Assembly: GCF_024718545.1 (NCBI RefSeq)
Contig: NZ_JAMXDB010000005.1
Coordinates: forward strand, 1 to 64,000
Direction: 5' to 3'
DNA: 64,000 nt
From: Weissella fangxianensis
GTDB lineage: Bacteria; Bacillota; Bacilli; Lactobacillales; Lactobacillaceae
Numbering within the stretch: position 1 is the first letter of the stretch; each line of letters opens with the position of its first letter. The notes below the pieces were generated by a model. It was not told where the DNA came from. It made no database searches and saw only the letters and a list, made by a program, of their open reading frames with translations. The translations under genes and the position numbers were made by a program. This document shows positions 34,305 through 42,803 of the stretch, piece by piece.

Positions 34305-34949
34305 TTACATCTCTACTTGAACCACTTCCTGATGAGCATTAGCCCAACTCTCGGCTTCTTCTTTGGCGTCGAATTTAGTGGCACAATCAAACGCGTAAAT
34401 TGTTGATACCGACTTAAGATTCTTGAAGTTGTCTAAATTAACATAGTGATAGTCACCATCTTCATCACATTCTTTACTTCTCACAACCCATTTCTTAGGT
34501 TTCTCAACTTCAAACACATCTTCACCATTCACCCAACGAAGGATTGCGATTAGGCGGTTGTTATTTTCTTTGTTATTACCATTACACCACCAATGCTTAA
34601 CAACATCTGGTAATGTTGATATTTCAATTGTGACAACGAAAAATCCCTCAACACAACGCCACTCTTCCAATTTATCCATAAACTCCTGTGACACCACATA
34701 TTTCTTGCTCATCTTATCTTCCTTTCGTCCGTCATACATAACATCAGTTAAATATATATTAAGTTTAGGAACTCTACCTGATTTTAAAACATTACTATTA
34801 TTAGACTCATAGATTACATAAGGAAATCCTGTTAACGGTCTAAACTGTGAATAAGTACCAATAACATATTTAAGTCCATTGGCGCCTAATATGCCCAACA
34901 CTTCACGCTCTTGTTGCTCATTTGCTACGATATATGCTTTATTTGTCAT
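34305..34949 (-). CDS. Phage protein with DUF1642-like C-terminal half, possible two-gene fusion
   Basis: This is a 214-aa frame. Residues 1-79 are unrecognised; from Met80 (34712) the sequence MSKKYVVSQEFMDKLEEW to the end resembles DUF1642 proteins of lactic phages. A strong AAAGGA ribosome site lies at the right distance before the internal ATG at 34712, so a 135-aa product may also be made. This looks like two neighbouring small genes that became one frame. Function unknown. Confidence 0.65.
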   Translation of the reverse strand: MTNKAYIVANEQQEREVLGILGANGLKYVIGTYSQFRPLTGFPYVIYESNNSNVLKSGRVPKLNIYLTDVMYDGRKEDKMSKKYVVSQEFMDKLEEWRCVEGFFVVTIEISTLPDVVKHWWCNGNNKENNNRLIAILRWVNGEDVFEVEKPKKWVVRSKECDEDGDYHYVNLDNFKNLKSVSTIYAFDCATKFDAKEEAESWANAHQEVVQVEM

Positions 34950-35380
34950 TTGACTGTCCTCGTATCTTCCTTGTAAATATTCATCAATTGATTTGCTAGA
35001 TATTTTGTTCCCTCATCTGCACTCAATTCATTTGGTACAAAGTGAGCATTATCAAATCCTATTACACGAATAGATACATTTTTAAGTTGCTCAATTTGAT
35101 TTAACTCTTTTTGATTATGATTTGTCTCGTTAAAATATGGATGTTGATCTAATTGCATTGGTTTTAACTCATTATTGATTAATGTAAAATATGCACCGTA
35201 CGTAAGACCGCCTATAGGACTATCATCAATTCGCTCATAAAACTCATCAGTGTAATCAACCGGCAAATCATCAGGAATAACCACATAACCATTTAATGAA
35301 AATGGACCTTGTTTTGTGAATGTATCAAACGGCTGTAAATCTGGCTTGGTTGCCACTTTTAATATTTCTTCATAAGTCAT
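34946..35380 (-). CDS. Hypothetical phage protein
   Basis: This is a 144-aa acidic protein, no recognised family (MTYEEILKVATKPDLQPFDTF). Its ATG overlaps the upstream stop (TAATG) and its stop overlaps the next start, so it belongs to the coupled early operon between the orphan methylase and the DUF1642-like gene. Confidence 0.65.
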   Translation of the reverse strand: MTYEEILKVATKPDLQPFDTFTKQGPFSLNGYVVIPDDLPVDYTDEFYERIDDSPIGGLTYGAYFTLINNELKPMQLDQHPYFNETNHNQKELNQIEQLKNVSIRVIGFDNAHFVPNELSADEGTKYLANQLMNIYKEDTRTVK

Positions 35381-35529
35381 TAGTAGCCCCTCTCAATCAT
35401 CTTGAGTGCCTCTCGCACTGTGAATTTATCATTTTCATGTTCATGTTCAAACTCTGCCCAATCTTGATACCCACGACTTTCAGCAAACTCATTTAAGTCG
35501 CTAAGTCCTACCCATTTTTTCATCTTCAT
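35380..35529 (-). CDS. Small hypothetical phage protein
   Basis: A 49-codon frame from ATG 35529 (a second in-frame ATG is at 35523) reads MKMKKWVGLSDLNEFAESRG and ends MIERGY. It contains an acidic EFEHEHEND stretch. The stop overlaps the next ATG as TAATG, which supports translation. No strong ribosome site is seen at its own start. Confidence 0.6.
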   Translation of the reverse strand: MKMKKWVGLSDLNEFAESRGYQDWAEFEHEHENDKFTVREALKMIERGY

Positions 35530-35570
35530 ACGGGCTCGCAGTCTTTCCACCCTTGGCTGTTTGTTCTTAT

Positions 35571-36005
35571 TTAAAATCCATAAACAACAATTGCACTCGG
35601 AAATGGTGCTGCGTCCATTGCTTTTCCATTAAGCTCAAACTTAAGTCGACCTTTCAAAAATTTTACAATACTTTTGTTTTGAATAAACTCATGCCAATAA
35701 GTCGTATCAGTTCTTGAAGGTATTAGCATTACAATGAATCTATTCGGATCACGCAAATGTTCTTTATAGGCTTTTTCAATAAATTTATTGATAGACCTAC
35801 CATAAGGCGGATTCATGAACACATTTCCATCCCACTTTTGAGTTAAAGCATCGTCCATTTCTGTGAAGTATTTCTCTAATTTGTGGTTTTCAACACTTGC
35901 ACATGCATCTAAATCGAATTTAAACTTTTTGTTTAATTCTATAAATAAATCGTCTGGAGTTTCCCAACTCATATTTTTTGAACTAAATAACACTTTGTTT
36001 ACCAT
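35571..36005 (-). CDS. Phage DNA N6-adenine methyltransferase (Dam family)
   Basis: This 144-aa protein has SWETPDDLFIELNKKFKFDLDACAS, then the catalytic NPPYGRSI motif and a C-terminal PFPSAIVVYGF, the pattern of the short phage Dam methylase family. There is no partner endonuclease beside it, so it is an orphan methylase. It may protect phage DNA from host restriction or tune regulation. It is distinct from the methylase domain of the downstream RM gene. Confidence 0.9.
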   Translation of the reverse strand: MVNKVLFSSKNMSWETPDDLFIELNKKFKFDLDACASVENHKLEKYFTEMDDALTQKWDGNVFMNPPYGRSINKFIEKAYKEHLRDPNRFIVMLIPSRTDTTYWHEFIQNKSIVKFLKGRLKFELNGKAMDAAPFPSAIVVYGF

Positions 36006-36030
36006 TTTTAAATACCCTCGGCTGTTTGTT

Positions 36031-36330
36031 CTAGTTGTTAGCGTGTACCACTTTGCGTAGCTTCATCAGTTGCCTGTCATCTTCTGGTATCTCATCAGTA
36101 AGCTTACCGTATCGGTTTTCTAGCTCATGAACTAATTTCATCATTCTGTTGACATTAATTCTGCCAGGCTTCACACGTGGGTGTTCTTCGTAATATCTAC
36201 CCACAAAATTTTTACCAGCTACCGTGAACTCTCTTAGATGCAACCGCTTAGCAATTTCTGCTACTGTGTAGTCGTCTTCCCACATTTCAACGAATAGTTG
36301 GTACTTATATTCATGGTTGTTTTTAATCAT
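36031..36330 (-). CDS. Hypothetical phage protein with HTH-like N-terminus
   Basis: This is a 99-aa basic protein. Residues 15-45 (EMWEDDYTVAEIAKRLHLREFTV) resemble a helix-turn-helix. It starts 8 bp inside the RusA stop. A DNA-binding accessory of the replication module is plausible; family not recognised. Confidence 0.6.
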   Translation of the reverse strand: MIKNNHEYKYQLFVEMWEDDYTVAEIAKRLHLREFTVAGKNFVGRYYEEHPRVKPGRINVNRMMKLVHELENRYGKLTDEIPEDDRQLMKLRKVVHANN

Positions 36331-36769
36331 GTGATCGGCTCCAATCTATTTCAACTCTGGGGTTATCTTTATCAATGCCTTTAAAATCGTCATACGTCGC
36401 CACCACGTACTTTAAATTGTCGTTAGGCATAAATACCCTACCCCGAACTGAACTAGCCTGAAAAGCGTCAAAAATGAACTTATGCGTAAACGTCCAGTTA
36501 TCTAAGTCCGTGCGTCTGTCTGGCAAGTACCAATCAAACTTAAATTTAGTCTTTGCTCCAATCGGAGCTAATCCATCGACCATGGCTTGGTCAACAAGTG
36601 GCATGATTTTCGCTTGAATTTGATGCTTGCGTTTGTTGGCAATCATTCGCCCAGCACGCATACCATGGATCATAATCCAATTGTTTAAGGTCATTTTGAC
36701 TAACCGCATTTTCCCCTGCTTTTTCATTGGCAAAATAAATGCAGTTAGTGGAATGATTAACTTTGCCAT
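36323..36769 (-). CDS. RusA-like Holliday junction resolvase
   Basis: This 148-aa protein shows the RusA pattern: DRRTDLDNW with its acidic cluster, a following KFIFDAFQ helix, and FMPNDNLKYVV with a further Asp and Asn. It would resolve branched DNA after recombination and replication. Overlaps neighbours on both sides. Confidence 0.8.
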   Translation of the reverse strand: MAKLIIPLTAFILPMKKQGKMRLVKMTLNNWIMIHGMRAGRMIANKRKHQIQAKIMPLVDQAMVDGLAPIGAKTKFKFDWYLPDRRTDLDNWTFTHKFIFDAFQASSVRGRVFMPNDNLKYVVATYDDFKGIDKDNPRVEIDWSRSHD

Positions 36770-36927
36770 TAAGCTACCCGCACAATCTTAAAATCACTGG
36801 GCTTCATACCGTAAACACTGGCTAAATATTCTTGTTGGTATGCCACCTGTTTCAACGGATATGCACCCCAATACCTATCTTCATTCAGTACATGGGCGTG
36901 CAATTCATATCTTGGTTCTTCGTCCAT
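36769..36927 (-). CDS. Small hypothetical phage protein
   Basis: A 52-codon frame from ATG 36927 (MDEEPRYELHAHVLNEDRYWGAYP) with GGGAGG 7 nt upstream. Its stop overlaps the RusA ATG (TAATG), and it begins 3 nt after the DnaC-like gene. Strong context makes it a real gene; no function is recognised. Confidence 0.75.
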   Translation of the reverse strand: MDEEPRYELHAHVLNEDRYWGAYPLKQVAYQQEYLASVYGMKPSDFKIVRVA

Positions 36928-36929
36928 TG

Positions 36930-37661
36930 CTATGCCTCCCTTATATCTCGTAACTTATCCATAGCGATAACATGTGCAGGGTTCTTAGGAATAAGTCGTG
37001 ATAGCGTTGCGCCGTCATACTTGTTTGCAAGGGATACCGCATTATCATTTGAAGTAATAATCGTTGCCTTACCTTTTCTGGCATCCGCCAATCTGAACAA
37101 CATACCTGCCACTTTTTCTTTAGCTTCCTTTTGCGTTTCCTTACCAAAGTCATCAAGGATCAACACATCTGCTTCTCTCATATATTTTTCAACTACCGCC
37201 AATTGTTGTTGTAGTTTCTCGTCGTGAAACGATTTATAGGTCATATCTCGCCACTCAACTAGGGAAACGAACATTTTAGAATATTTATCAGATAGTCCAT
37301 CCAATATCGCCAATGCTAAGGACGTTTTACCTGTCCCTGCTTTGCCATAAAACATAACGTTGAATAATTTGCTTTCTAACTCTTTCATGACCTTATATGC
37401 TTGATTAGCAACATTTCTGGCGATTTGCTCGTTGTCACCCTGTTTAGTTGGTTGCCAATCCGTAAAGGTAAATGATCGTTGCTCTTCATTACCCCACAGA
37501 CTAGCCGCTAAATATTTATTGCGTTCCTGTGCTTGCCACTTAGCTGTGATAGCTTGTGCATCTTTTTGTTCTTTGGCAGCACGTTGCTCTGGTGTGAGTG
37601 TCTTTGGTTCTAAGCCCTTGGCTCGTAACTGTTGAACCCAGCCTTGCATTGTATCTGTCAT
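36930..37661 (-). CDS. DnaC-like helicase loader ATPase
   Basis: This 243-aa protein has an N-terminal helical part and an AAA+ domain: Walker A GKAGTGKTS near 110, Walker B VLILDDFGKE near 170, a sensor Asn in ITSND and an Arg finger region. It would load the replicative helicase at the phage origin with the organizer encoded upstream (4-bp overlap). Confidence 0.88.
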   Translation of the reverse strand: MTDTMQGWVQQLRAKGLEPKTLTPEQRAAKEQKDAQAITAKWQAQERNKYLAASLWGNEEQRSFTFTDWQPTKQGDNEQIARNVANQAYKVMKELESKLFNVMFYGKAGTGKTSLALAILDGLSDKYSKMFVSLVEWRDMTYKSFHDEKLQQQLAVVEKYMREADVLILDDFGKETQKEAKEKVAGMLFRLADARKGKATIITSNDNAVSLANKYDGATLSRLIPKNPAHVIAMDKLRDIREA

Positions 37662-38530
37662 AGTTCGCCCCTCCAGTGTGCTTCCATTTCTTTAGCCCAC
37701 TCTTCAGCTTCACTATTTTTAGGCACTTGGTTGTTAGACTTACGCTCGTTGTAATCACGTTTTTCAGCTTGCCATTTACCAACTGTATCAATGCCATTTT
37801 TTAGCTTGTTCTCTAAAATGGCTCGTACATACTTATAGTTGCGTTTCCCTAGATCGGACGCCTCTTCCAATGCCATGATTACAACACCGATTTCTAAACC
37901 ATCATCTTCAAAATAAGCGTATAAGTTTTCTATTTGATTTGGAGACAGCACTAATGAAAAACCTGTTTTATCGATTGTTTGAGCTAATTGGTTACGTTCA
38001 GAGATAGCAGGGAGGTGTTTTACAGGTTCTTTCTCTTTCTCTAACTCTCTATCTACCTCTTGCTCTATATCTAACTCTTTATCTAACTCTTCCTCTTCCT
38101 TATCGTAACGGTCTGTCACACCTGCGTAACTAAGTGACGTTTTGCCGTTACTATGTAACGTTTGCCGCTCTCTAAACTTTCTCATTCTCATTGCCGAGTC
38201 GGTTTCAGAACCTGTTAAATCAGCGCTTGCTACAAGAAACATATCTTCTTTAATTTCTGGGTGTGTAATAAGCTTTTTGGCTTCAAGATAGGCAAGCAAG
38301 GCACGAACGTCTTCGACATTTTCATCTAATATTAAAGACAATTCTTCAGCAATATCTCGTCCTGCACCTTGAAAATAAATCATGCCGTTAGTTGAAGCAC
38401 TTTTAACTAACATCTCAAGATAAATGATTGTGTATGTGTCTCCACCAGCCATTCTGCGTAGCAACTTAATGTATGGGTCATTAAAGAAGTCTTGCTTAAG
38501 TTTTATCCAAAAGAATTTTTTATTAGCCAT
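37658..38530 (-). CDS. Phage replisome organizer
   Basis: This is a 290-aa protein. The N-terminal 120 residues (FFWIKLKQDFFNDPYIKLLRRMAGGDTYTIIYLEMLVKS) match the replisome organizer N-terminal domain, a winged-helix origin-binding fold. A Glu/Lys/Asp-rich linker (about 145-170) leads to a DnaD-like C-terminal region. The phage origin probably lies inside this gene. Confidence 0.88.
   Translation of the reverse strand: MANKKFFWIKLKQDFFNDPYIKLLRRMAGGDTYTIIYLEMLVKSASTNGMIYFQGAGRDIAEELSLILDENVEDVRALLAYLEAKKLITHPEIKEDMFLVASADLTGSETDSAMRMRKFRERQTLHSNGKTSLSYAGVTDRYDKEEEELDKELDIEQEVDRELEKEKEPVKHLPAISERNQLAQTIDKTGFSLVLSPNQIENLYAYFEDDGLEIGVVIMALEEASDLGKRNYKYVRAILENKLKNGIDTVGKWQAEKRDYNERKSNNQVPKNSEAEEWAKEMEAHWRGEL
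38035..38100 (+). repeat. Short direct repeats inside the replisome organizer gene (candidate origin)
   Basis: On the + strand, variants of TCTATATCTAACTCT/TCTTTATCTAACTCT recur about every 15-18 bp. They encode the Glu/Asp/Lys-rich linker. In related phages the replication origin consists of iterons inside this gene, so an origin is plausible, but the low-complexity protein could also explain the repeats. Confidence 0.35.
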
Positions 38531-38538
38531 GTTGCCTC

Positions 38539-39081
38539 CTAAAACGGTAATTTATCCTCAAAGTTCTGATTGTTGCCATTCATTTGTTCAGACGAGAAAC
38601 CAGTTTGTTGTTGCTTAGGTTGTGGTCGTTGTTGTGGCTGTTGGAAAACGCCTTGGTTGCCTTGATTAAAATTGTTACCTTGGTTGAAATTTCCCTGATT
38701 ATTATTTCCTTGATTATTGTTGAAATTATTCGGTGTACCTTGCTTGCGTTGCTCTGTTTGTTCCTTGCTTTCTAATAGCGAGAAGTTATTAACGACAACT
38801 TCAGTAACGAATACTTTTTGTCCTTGCTGGTTATCATAGCTACGTGTTTGTAGTCGTCCTTCCAGTCCAATCAATGAACCTTTAGCTGTCATATTTGCCA
38901 TGTTTTCAGCGCTCTTACGCCAAATAACAAAGTTAATAAAGTCGCTACCTCGTTCACCATTACCGTCAGTAAATGAGCGTTCAACTGCTACTGTTGCACT
39001 GGCTACGGCTGTACCTGACGTGGTGTATTTCAACTCCATATCTTTAGTTAGTCTGCCAGTTAGTGTGACGTTGTTTATCAT
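38539..39081 (-). CDS. ssb: Single-stranded DNA-binding protein
   Basis: This is a 180-aa SSB: an OB-fold of about 110 residues (MINNVTLTGRLTKDMELKYTTSGTAVASATVAVER, FINFVIWRKSAENMA, KGSLIGLEGRLQTRSY) followed by a Gln/Asn-rich linker and an acidic tip ending EDKLPF, the variant of the DDIPF tail that recruits partner proteins. GGAGG precedes the ATG, which lies inside the upstream HNH gene. Confidence 0.95.
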   Translation of the reverse strand: MINNVTLTGRLTKDMELKYTTSGTAVASATVAVERSFTDGNGERGSDFINFVIWRKSAENMANMTAKGSLIGLEGRLQTRSYDNQQGQKVFVTEVVVNNFSLLESKEQTEQRKQGTPNNFNNNQGNNNQGNFNQGNNFNQGNQGVFQQPQQRPQPKQQQTGFSSEQMNGNNQNFEDKLPF

Positions 39082-39754
39082 CGATTTCCTCCATTCGTTT
39101 GTAGGTCATAATGCCTAGCTGATTTAATGTTTGTGGATCTAATAAAATTCCCTTAACGTGGTATTTTTCTTTGAATGTTGGCCAACCTAGTTTGTGGGCC
39201 TCTTGATGATGTTCACGACATAAAGCGATTAAATGCTTGTGTCTATGGTCGACTAAATTGCGGTCGTTACCCATTCCTACACCATCTACGTGATGAACGT
39301 CTGCATGTTTGCCACAAATAACGCATGACCGATGTTTCAGTGACATATACATGTACATATCTAAATCGTCTTGATAGGTCATACCGCTATGCTTCATCGG
39401 CACTTTGTTTCTAATCGCAAAGTCCAATAGGAATGTGATAAATCGTCTGGCCGTGGTCATATCCGTGTCGGAAAAACTGAAATATGGATTACCTGTTTCA
39501 GCAGTGAAGTAATACTTCATCCACTCTTTACACTCTTCTGGTAAATATCCTGACCATTTGGCGATTTCTGCAATGATTGCATACGCCTTTTTACGTTGCA
39601 GTTTACTTATATGCCGTTCATCTTGCACGTCCACAATTACTTGTGGTTGCTCTGCAGTTGTGAATAGGGATAAATTAGCCAACTCTTCACGATTTTCAAG
39701 CGTAATAACTACTTGATTACCATTTATCGCTGTAATTTTTCCCCATAAATCCAT
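39044..39754 (-). CDS. HNH nuclease, phage recombination module
   Basis: This 236-aa protein has an N-terminal beta domain and a C-terminal HNH-like zinc site: CVICGK, then HHVDGVGMGNDRN, and ALCREHHQEAHKLG. It corresponds to the putative HNHc nuclease family found between RecT-type genes and SSB in lactic phages; functionally comparable to NinB/Orf-type recombination helpers. Overlaps SSB by 38 bp. Confidence 0.82.
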   Translation of the reverse strand: MDLWGKITAINGNQVVITLENREELANLSLFTTAEQPQVIVDVQDERHISKLQRKKAYAIIAEIAKWSGYLPEECKEWMKYYFTAETGNPYFSFSDTDMTTARRFITFLLDFAIRNKVPMKHSGMTYQDDLDMYMYMSLKHRSCVICGKHADVHHVDGVGMGNDRNLVDHRHKHLIALCREHHQEAHKLGWPTFKEKYHVKGILLDPQTLNQLGIMTYKRMEEIDDKQRHTNWQTN

Positions 39755-40572
39755 TACAAAACTCCTACATTTTCTGGATCAACACGATAAGTTGACCGAT
39801 ACAATCGACTATATGTTTTTGCTTGAACTGGTTTCTCTTCACCATTGATTAGCCTGACGATATGGTCTTGGTTTGCTAAGATTTCACGCATGCCACGATC
39901 CAACGTTTCCTGTTCAATCTTGTAAATATCGGCTAATGGCTCATCTTCTTTACTGACTGCCACAATGTATACTTCAAATTCTTTGCCAGTCATTTGGCGT
40001 AACATTTCTTGATAAGCTGCCATTTGAATGTGGTAGCCCCTACTGATGAAAAAATTCTCGTATTCGTTGTAGTAGTCAGACCATTCACCACCTACTAAGC
40101 CATGCGATTCCTTTAGTGATCTAACTGTTTTGAAATCGACAAAGTATTGTTCTTCTAAGTTCACCGCATCTAACTTGCCACGCCAATCAACACCGTTTAT
40201 TGAACCATCAATGACATACTCTTTATCAGGCGCACCGTTTACTAATGCCATAATGACCGGGTCTGCTTCAATGCGTTTAATCATTTTTTGAGCAACTTTG
40301 AATTCCGTTTTTAAATCACCCTTTGTCTTGCCACGTTGTGAAATGATTTCAGGATGTTCATCAATAAACGCTTGGTGAGCTTGTGGGCTTTCAAAATACG
40401 AATGTAAGAAATTACCTACTAGCAAGGCTTTATTGTCATCAAAGATGTTATAAGTGCCTGCCATATTTGCTAATGCTTCTGCTTCCCCGTTGAACAAGAA
40501 GTTCTTGAAAGTAGATGCGTGCATGTGAATATACGCTTCTCTTGGGTCATAATAATCTAATTCTTCTGCCAT
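39754..40572 (-). CDS. PD-(D/E)XK exonuclease partner of RecT
   Basis: This 272-aa protein has the PD-(D/E)XK pattern: a conserved Glu/His helix early, GKLDAVN with the catalytic Asp, and YFVDFKT with Asp-x-Lys. It belongs to the RecE/DUF3799-like group that degrades one strand to give RecT its substrate. It follows recT by 3 nt. Confidence 0.82.
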   Translation of the reverse strand: MAEELDYYDPREAYIHMHASTFKNFLFNGEAEALANMAGTYNIFDDNKALLVGNFLHSYFESPQAHQAFIDEHPEIISQRGKTKGDLKTEFKVAQKMIKRIEADPVIMALVNGAPDKEYVIDGSINGVDWRGKLDAVNLEEQYFVDFKTVRSLKESHGLVGGEWSDYYNEYENFFISRGYHIQMAAYQEMLRQMTGKEFEVYIVAVSKEDEPLADIYKIEQETLDRGMREILANQDHIVRLINGEEKPVQAKTYSRLYRSTYRVDPENVGVL

Positions 40573-40575
40573 GAT

Positions 40576-41709
40576 TTACCCCCAAAACTCATCTGGTTGA
40601 TAAGGCGTGTCACCCATGTCAATCTCTTCATCAGGTTCCGTATTTTGCTCATTCAAGTAATCTGCTACTCGTTCTAACAATTGGACTTTAGTTGCACTCT
40701 GTTGATATAGCGTGTGATGTTGATCTAACCAGTGTTTTATTTCTGCTACCGTATTTTCGCTATTTACTTGGTCAGGTGCGCTTTTAACTGGTTCATCGGG
40801 TAATTCTTCAACTTGGGCTGTTTCGTCGTTAAACGGCAATTCTGCGTCGCTTATGACGTCTTTCTTTGGTGCTGGTTCTGGCTCAAGTTCACTGACTTCT
40901 TTAACAGGTTCTGGTTCAACATTCTCTGGTTCCTTTGTAGCAACCTTAGCCATGCGAGATAAGGCATTTTGCTTTGGTGCTGGCGCCACATCTTTAGGAT
41001 CGTCATCATAATTATTCTCATTGGCCGTGGTGCTATTAATTGCTGCAATCAAGTTATCGTCATCTCCTGAAGTGTTGATAATATTCTTAGCTGCTCGGTT
41101 GATAACCGTACGTTTTGCCATTTCTTCAGGGAACTTTTTATGAACATTGGTAGATCTTGCTTGTCCCCATGATGTATCAATTTGTTTCTTAGTCATGACC
41201 TCATATTGCTTTTCCCCATCAGCCTTAGTAATTACTGCATAGGCTCCGACAATTTCGTTGTCTAGCTTCATGAAATCAGTGTGATGTGCTTTGACAATCA
41301 AGCCGCCATTCTCATCGTAATCAACATCAAATTCTTCATCTTTGCGTACAACATATGCTTGAATATCCTTGATATCTTTCAAACGTTTTAGAACTTGTTG
41401 TGTTCCAAAATATGATCGTTGCATTTGTAGTTGGTTACCGTATGCAATGAAATAGACTTGAGTCTTTGCTGGGCTTAGCCCTTGTACAACCATGTCAAAT
41501 AATGTCTTTTTGATTGAATCTGCCGATACGTTGGTAATACCCTTTACCGTTGGCAACGTTGCCACCGCCTCTTGTAGTGCATTTGCAACATGGTACCCAT
41601 CAGGTACCTTAAAACCTTGTGATTCAACTAGGTCCTGAAAATTTTTAGTTACTGAGTTGGCAACTAATTGTTGTGATGCAGTTTTTGAAATATTGAATGT
41701 CTCTGTCAT
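40576..41709 (-). CDS. recT: RecT single-strand annealing protein
   Basis: This is a 377-aa RecT: the core (about 15-230) has ALQEAVATLPTVKG, GLSPAKTQVYFIAYGNQLQMQRSYFG and MAKRTVINRAAKNIIN. The last about 140 residues are an acidic, Pro/Glu-rich tail ending GDTPYQPDEFWG, longer than in many RecT proteins. It anneals homologous strands during recombination-driven replication. Confidence 0.93.
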   Translation of the reverse strand: MTETFNISKTASQQLVANSVTKNFQDLVESQGFKVPDGYHVANALQEAVATLPTVKGITNVSADSIKKTLFDMVVQGLSPAKTQVYFIAYGNQLQMQRSYFGTQQVLKRLKDIKDIQAYVVRKDEEFDVDYDENGGLIVKAHHTDFMKLDNEIVGAYAVITKADGEKQYEVMTKKQIDTSWGQARSTNVHKKFPEEMAKRTVINRAAKNIINTSGDDDNLIAAINSTTANENNYDDDPKDVAPAPKQNALSRMAKVATKEPENVEPEPVKEVSELEPEPAPKKDVISDAELPFNDETAQVEELPDEPVKSAPDQVNSENTVAEIKHWLDQHHTLYQQSATKVQLLERVADYLNEQNTEPDEEIDMGDTPYQPDEFWG

Positions 41710-41888
41710 TGTCTTTCCTCCGTATTAACTTTGTAACCGTTCTTTTTTATCCATGTTTCAGACTTTTCTAGTGGAATGTACTCACCATCTATTTCCACAA
41801 TTTTGTCTCCTAAATAGATTTCGTCACCCTCGAAGTCATAGCCCCAAGGTGCTTCATCATCTGGTGGATCTATCAAGTCATTTGGCAT
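41706..41888 (-). CDS. Hypothetical phage protein
   Basis: This is a 60-aa acidic protein (MPNDLIDPPDDEAPWGYDFEG) with a beta-hairpin-like middle. Overlaps recT by 4 bp (ATGA). The family is not recognised; operon position suggests a recombination-module accessory. Confidence 0.7.
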   Translation of the reverse strand: MPNDLIDPPDDEAPWGYDFEGDEIYLGDKIVEIDGEYIPLEKSETWIKKNGYKVNTEERQ

Positions 41889-41944
41889 ATAGTGCCTCCT
41901 TGTGTTAATCTTGAAGGGTAATTTGTCTCCAAGCTAATTACCCG

Positions 41945-41979
41945 AACACCTAGTCACTCCATATGATTAGGTGTTTTTT
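41945..41979 (+). terminator. Rightward terminator-like hairpin at the end of an early gene
   Basis: AACACCTA and TAGGTGTT pair across a 15-nt loop and are followed on the + strand by six T. It overlaps the stop codon of the leftward XRE gene. No + strand gene ends here, so it may block antisense transcription, or act only as mRNA structure on the leftward transcript. Confidence 0.45.
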
Positions 41980-42166
41980 CGTGTCCGATTAAGTAATCAA
42001 CTGATACATCAAAGTAATCAGCTAATTTGATTAGTGTTGCTATATTTGGCTCGCGATCACCTTTTTCATATCTGGCATAAGATTGTTGAGAAATACCTAA
42101 CTCATTTGCTAATTGATGTTGTGTCAACCCCTTAGCTTTGCGTAATTCTTTTAATCTGTTCATCTT
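41954..42166 (-). CDS. XRE-family transcriptional regulator
   Basis: This 70-aa helix-turn-helix protein consists of almost only the XRE domain (RLKELRKAKGLTQHQLANELGISQQSYARYEKGDREP, then LADYFDVSVDYLIG). The ATG at 42166 has AGGTGG upstream; the longer frame to 42229 is not supported. A third XRE-type regulator in the prophage besides CI and Cro, placed before the recombination genes. Confidence 0.8.
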   Translation of the reverse strand, partial: KMNRLKELRKAKGLTQHQLANELGISQQSYARYEKGDREPNIATLIKLADYFDVSVDYLIGHEKTPNHME

Positions 42167-42350
42167 GCCACCTTCCTTCGTAATATCTTGAATACATTCT
42201 GTCGTGTGATAGGTGCAACTTTTTAGCAATCACTTCTAAGTAATGACTGCGGTTGCTGTTTTTGATATTTGGATATTTGTTGCGCATATCAGCAAACTGT
42301 TGATAACGCTTCTCATATTCATCAGTTAGCTCTTGATGTCTATTTGCCAT
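42132..42350 (-). CDS. Hypothetical phage protein
   Basis: This is a 72-aa basic helical protein (MANRHQELTDEYEKRYQQFADMR), with a helix-turn-helix-like end (VIAKKLHLSHDRMYSRYYEG). Overlaps both neighbours. No family recognised. Confidence 0.6.
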   Translation of the reverse strand: MANRHQELTDEYEKRYQQFADMRNKYPNIKNSNRSHYLEVIAKKLHLSHDRMYSRYYEGRWQDEQIKRITQS

Positions 42351-42573
42351 TCACTACCTTCTTTACCTTGATACCGTCAGCTTTTGCCTTACCATCAACT
42401 AGGCAAATAATTACCCAGCAAATACCACGCATGATGCCTTTGATAAACCACCAAATTTGAACCCTGTATGTGTAAGCTAGGTAGATCACACACATTACTG
42501 CGATAGTTGGCAAAATCGCTGCTAACGTTGCCATACCTAGTAACTGAATGAACATTACCATTTCTGCTAACAT
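42340..42573 (-). CDS. Small phage membrane protein
   Basis: This is a 77-aa protein with two predicted membrane segments (about 5-32 and 40-62) and a basic C-terminus (KAKADGIKVKKVVNGK). Early-operon position; may act on host membrane functions or exclusion, but this is not shown by the sequence. Confidence 0.6.
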   Translation of the reverse strand: MLAEMVMFIQLLGMATLAAILPTIAVMCVIYLAYTYRVQIWWFIKGIMRGICWVIICLVDGKAKADGIKVKKVVNGK

Positions 42574-42587
42574 GTCTTACCTCCTCC

Positions 42588-42788
42588 CTAATACCAATTG
42601 CTGAATTTACTGAAACGCACCACATCATGATATGAGTACGTGATAGTACGAATATCAGGTGTTTTGTCAGGGACATTGCGTTGGAACAATTCAGTGGGTT
42701 TAATCTTAAATCTGAAAGTGTTCACGCATACCCCTAAAATCTTGCATGCCTCTTTTTGCGTGACCTTGCGATTTCTATCTGGTTCCAT
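42588..42788 (-). CDS. Excisionase-like small HTH protein
   Basis: This is a 66-aa protein with a MerR/excisionase-like helix-turn-helix (KVTQKEACKILGVCVNTFRFKI) and a C-terminal strand region. It may be the prophage excisionase or a regulator; no other Xis candidate is obvious. Ribosome site is modest. Confidence 0.6.
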   Translation of the reverse strand: MEPDRNRKVTQKEACKILGVCVNTFRFKIKPTELFQRNVPDKTPDIRTITYSYHDVVRFSKFSNWY

Positions 42789-42803
42789 AAAACTGCCTGC
42801 TTT

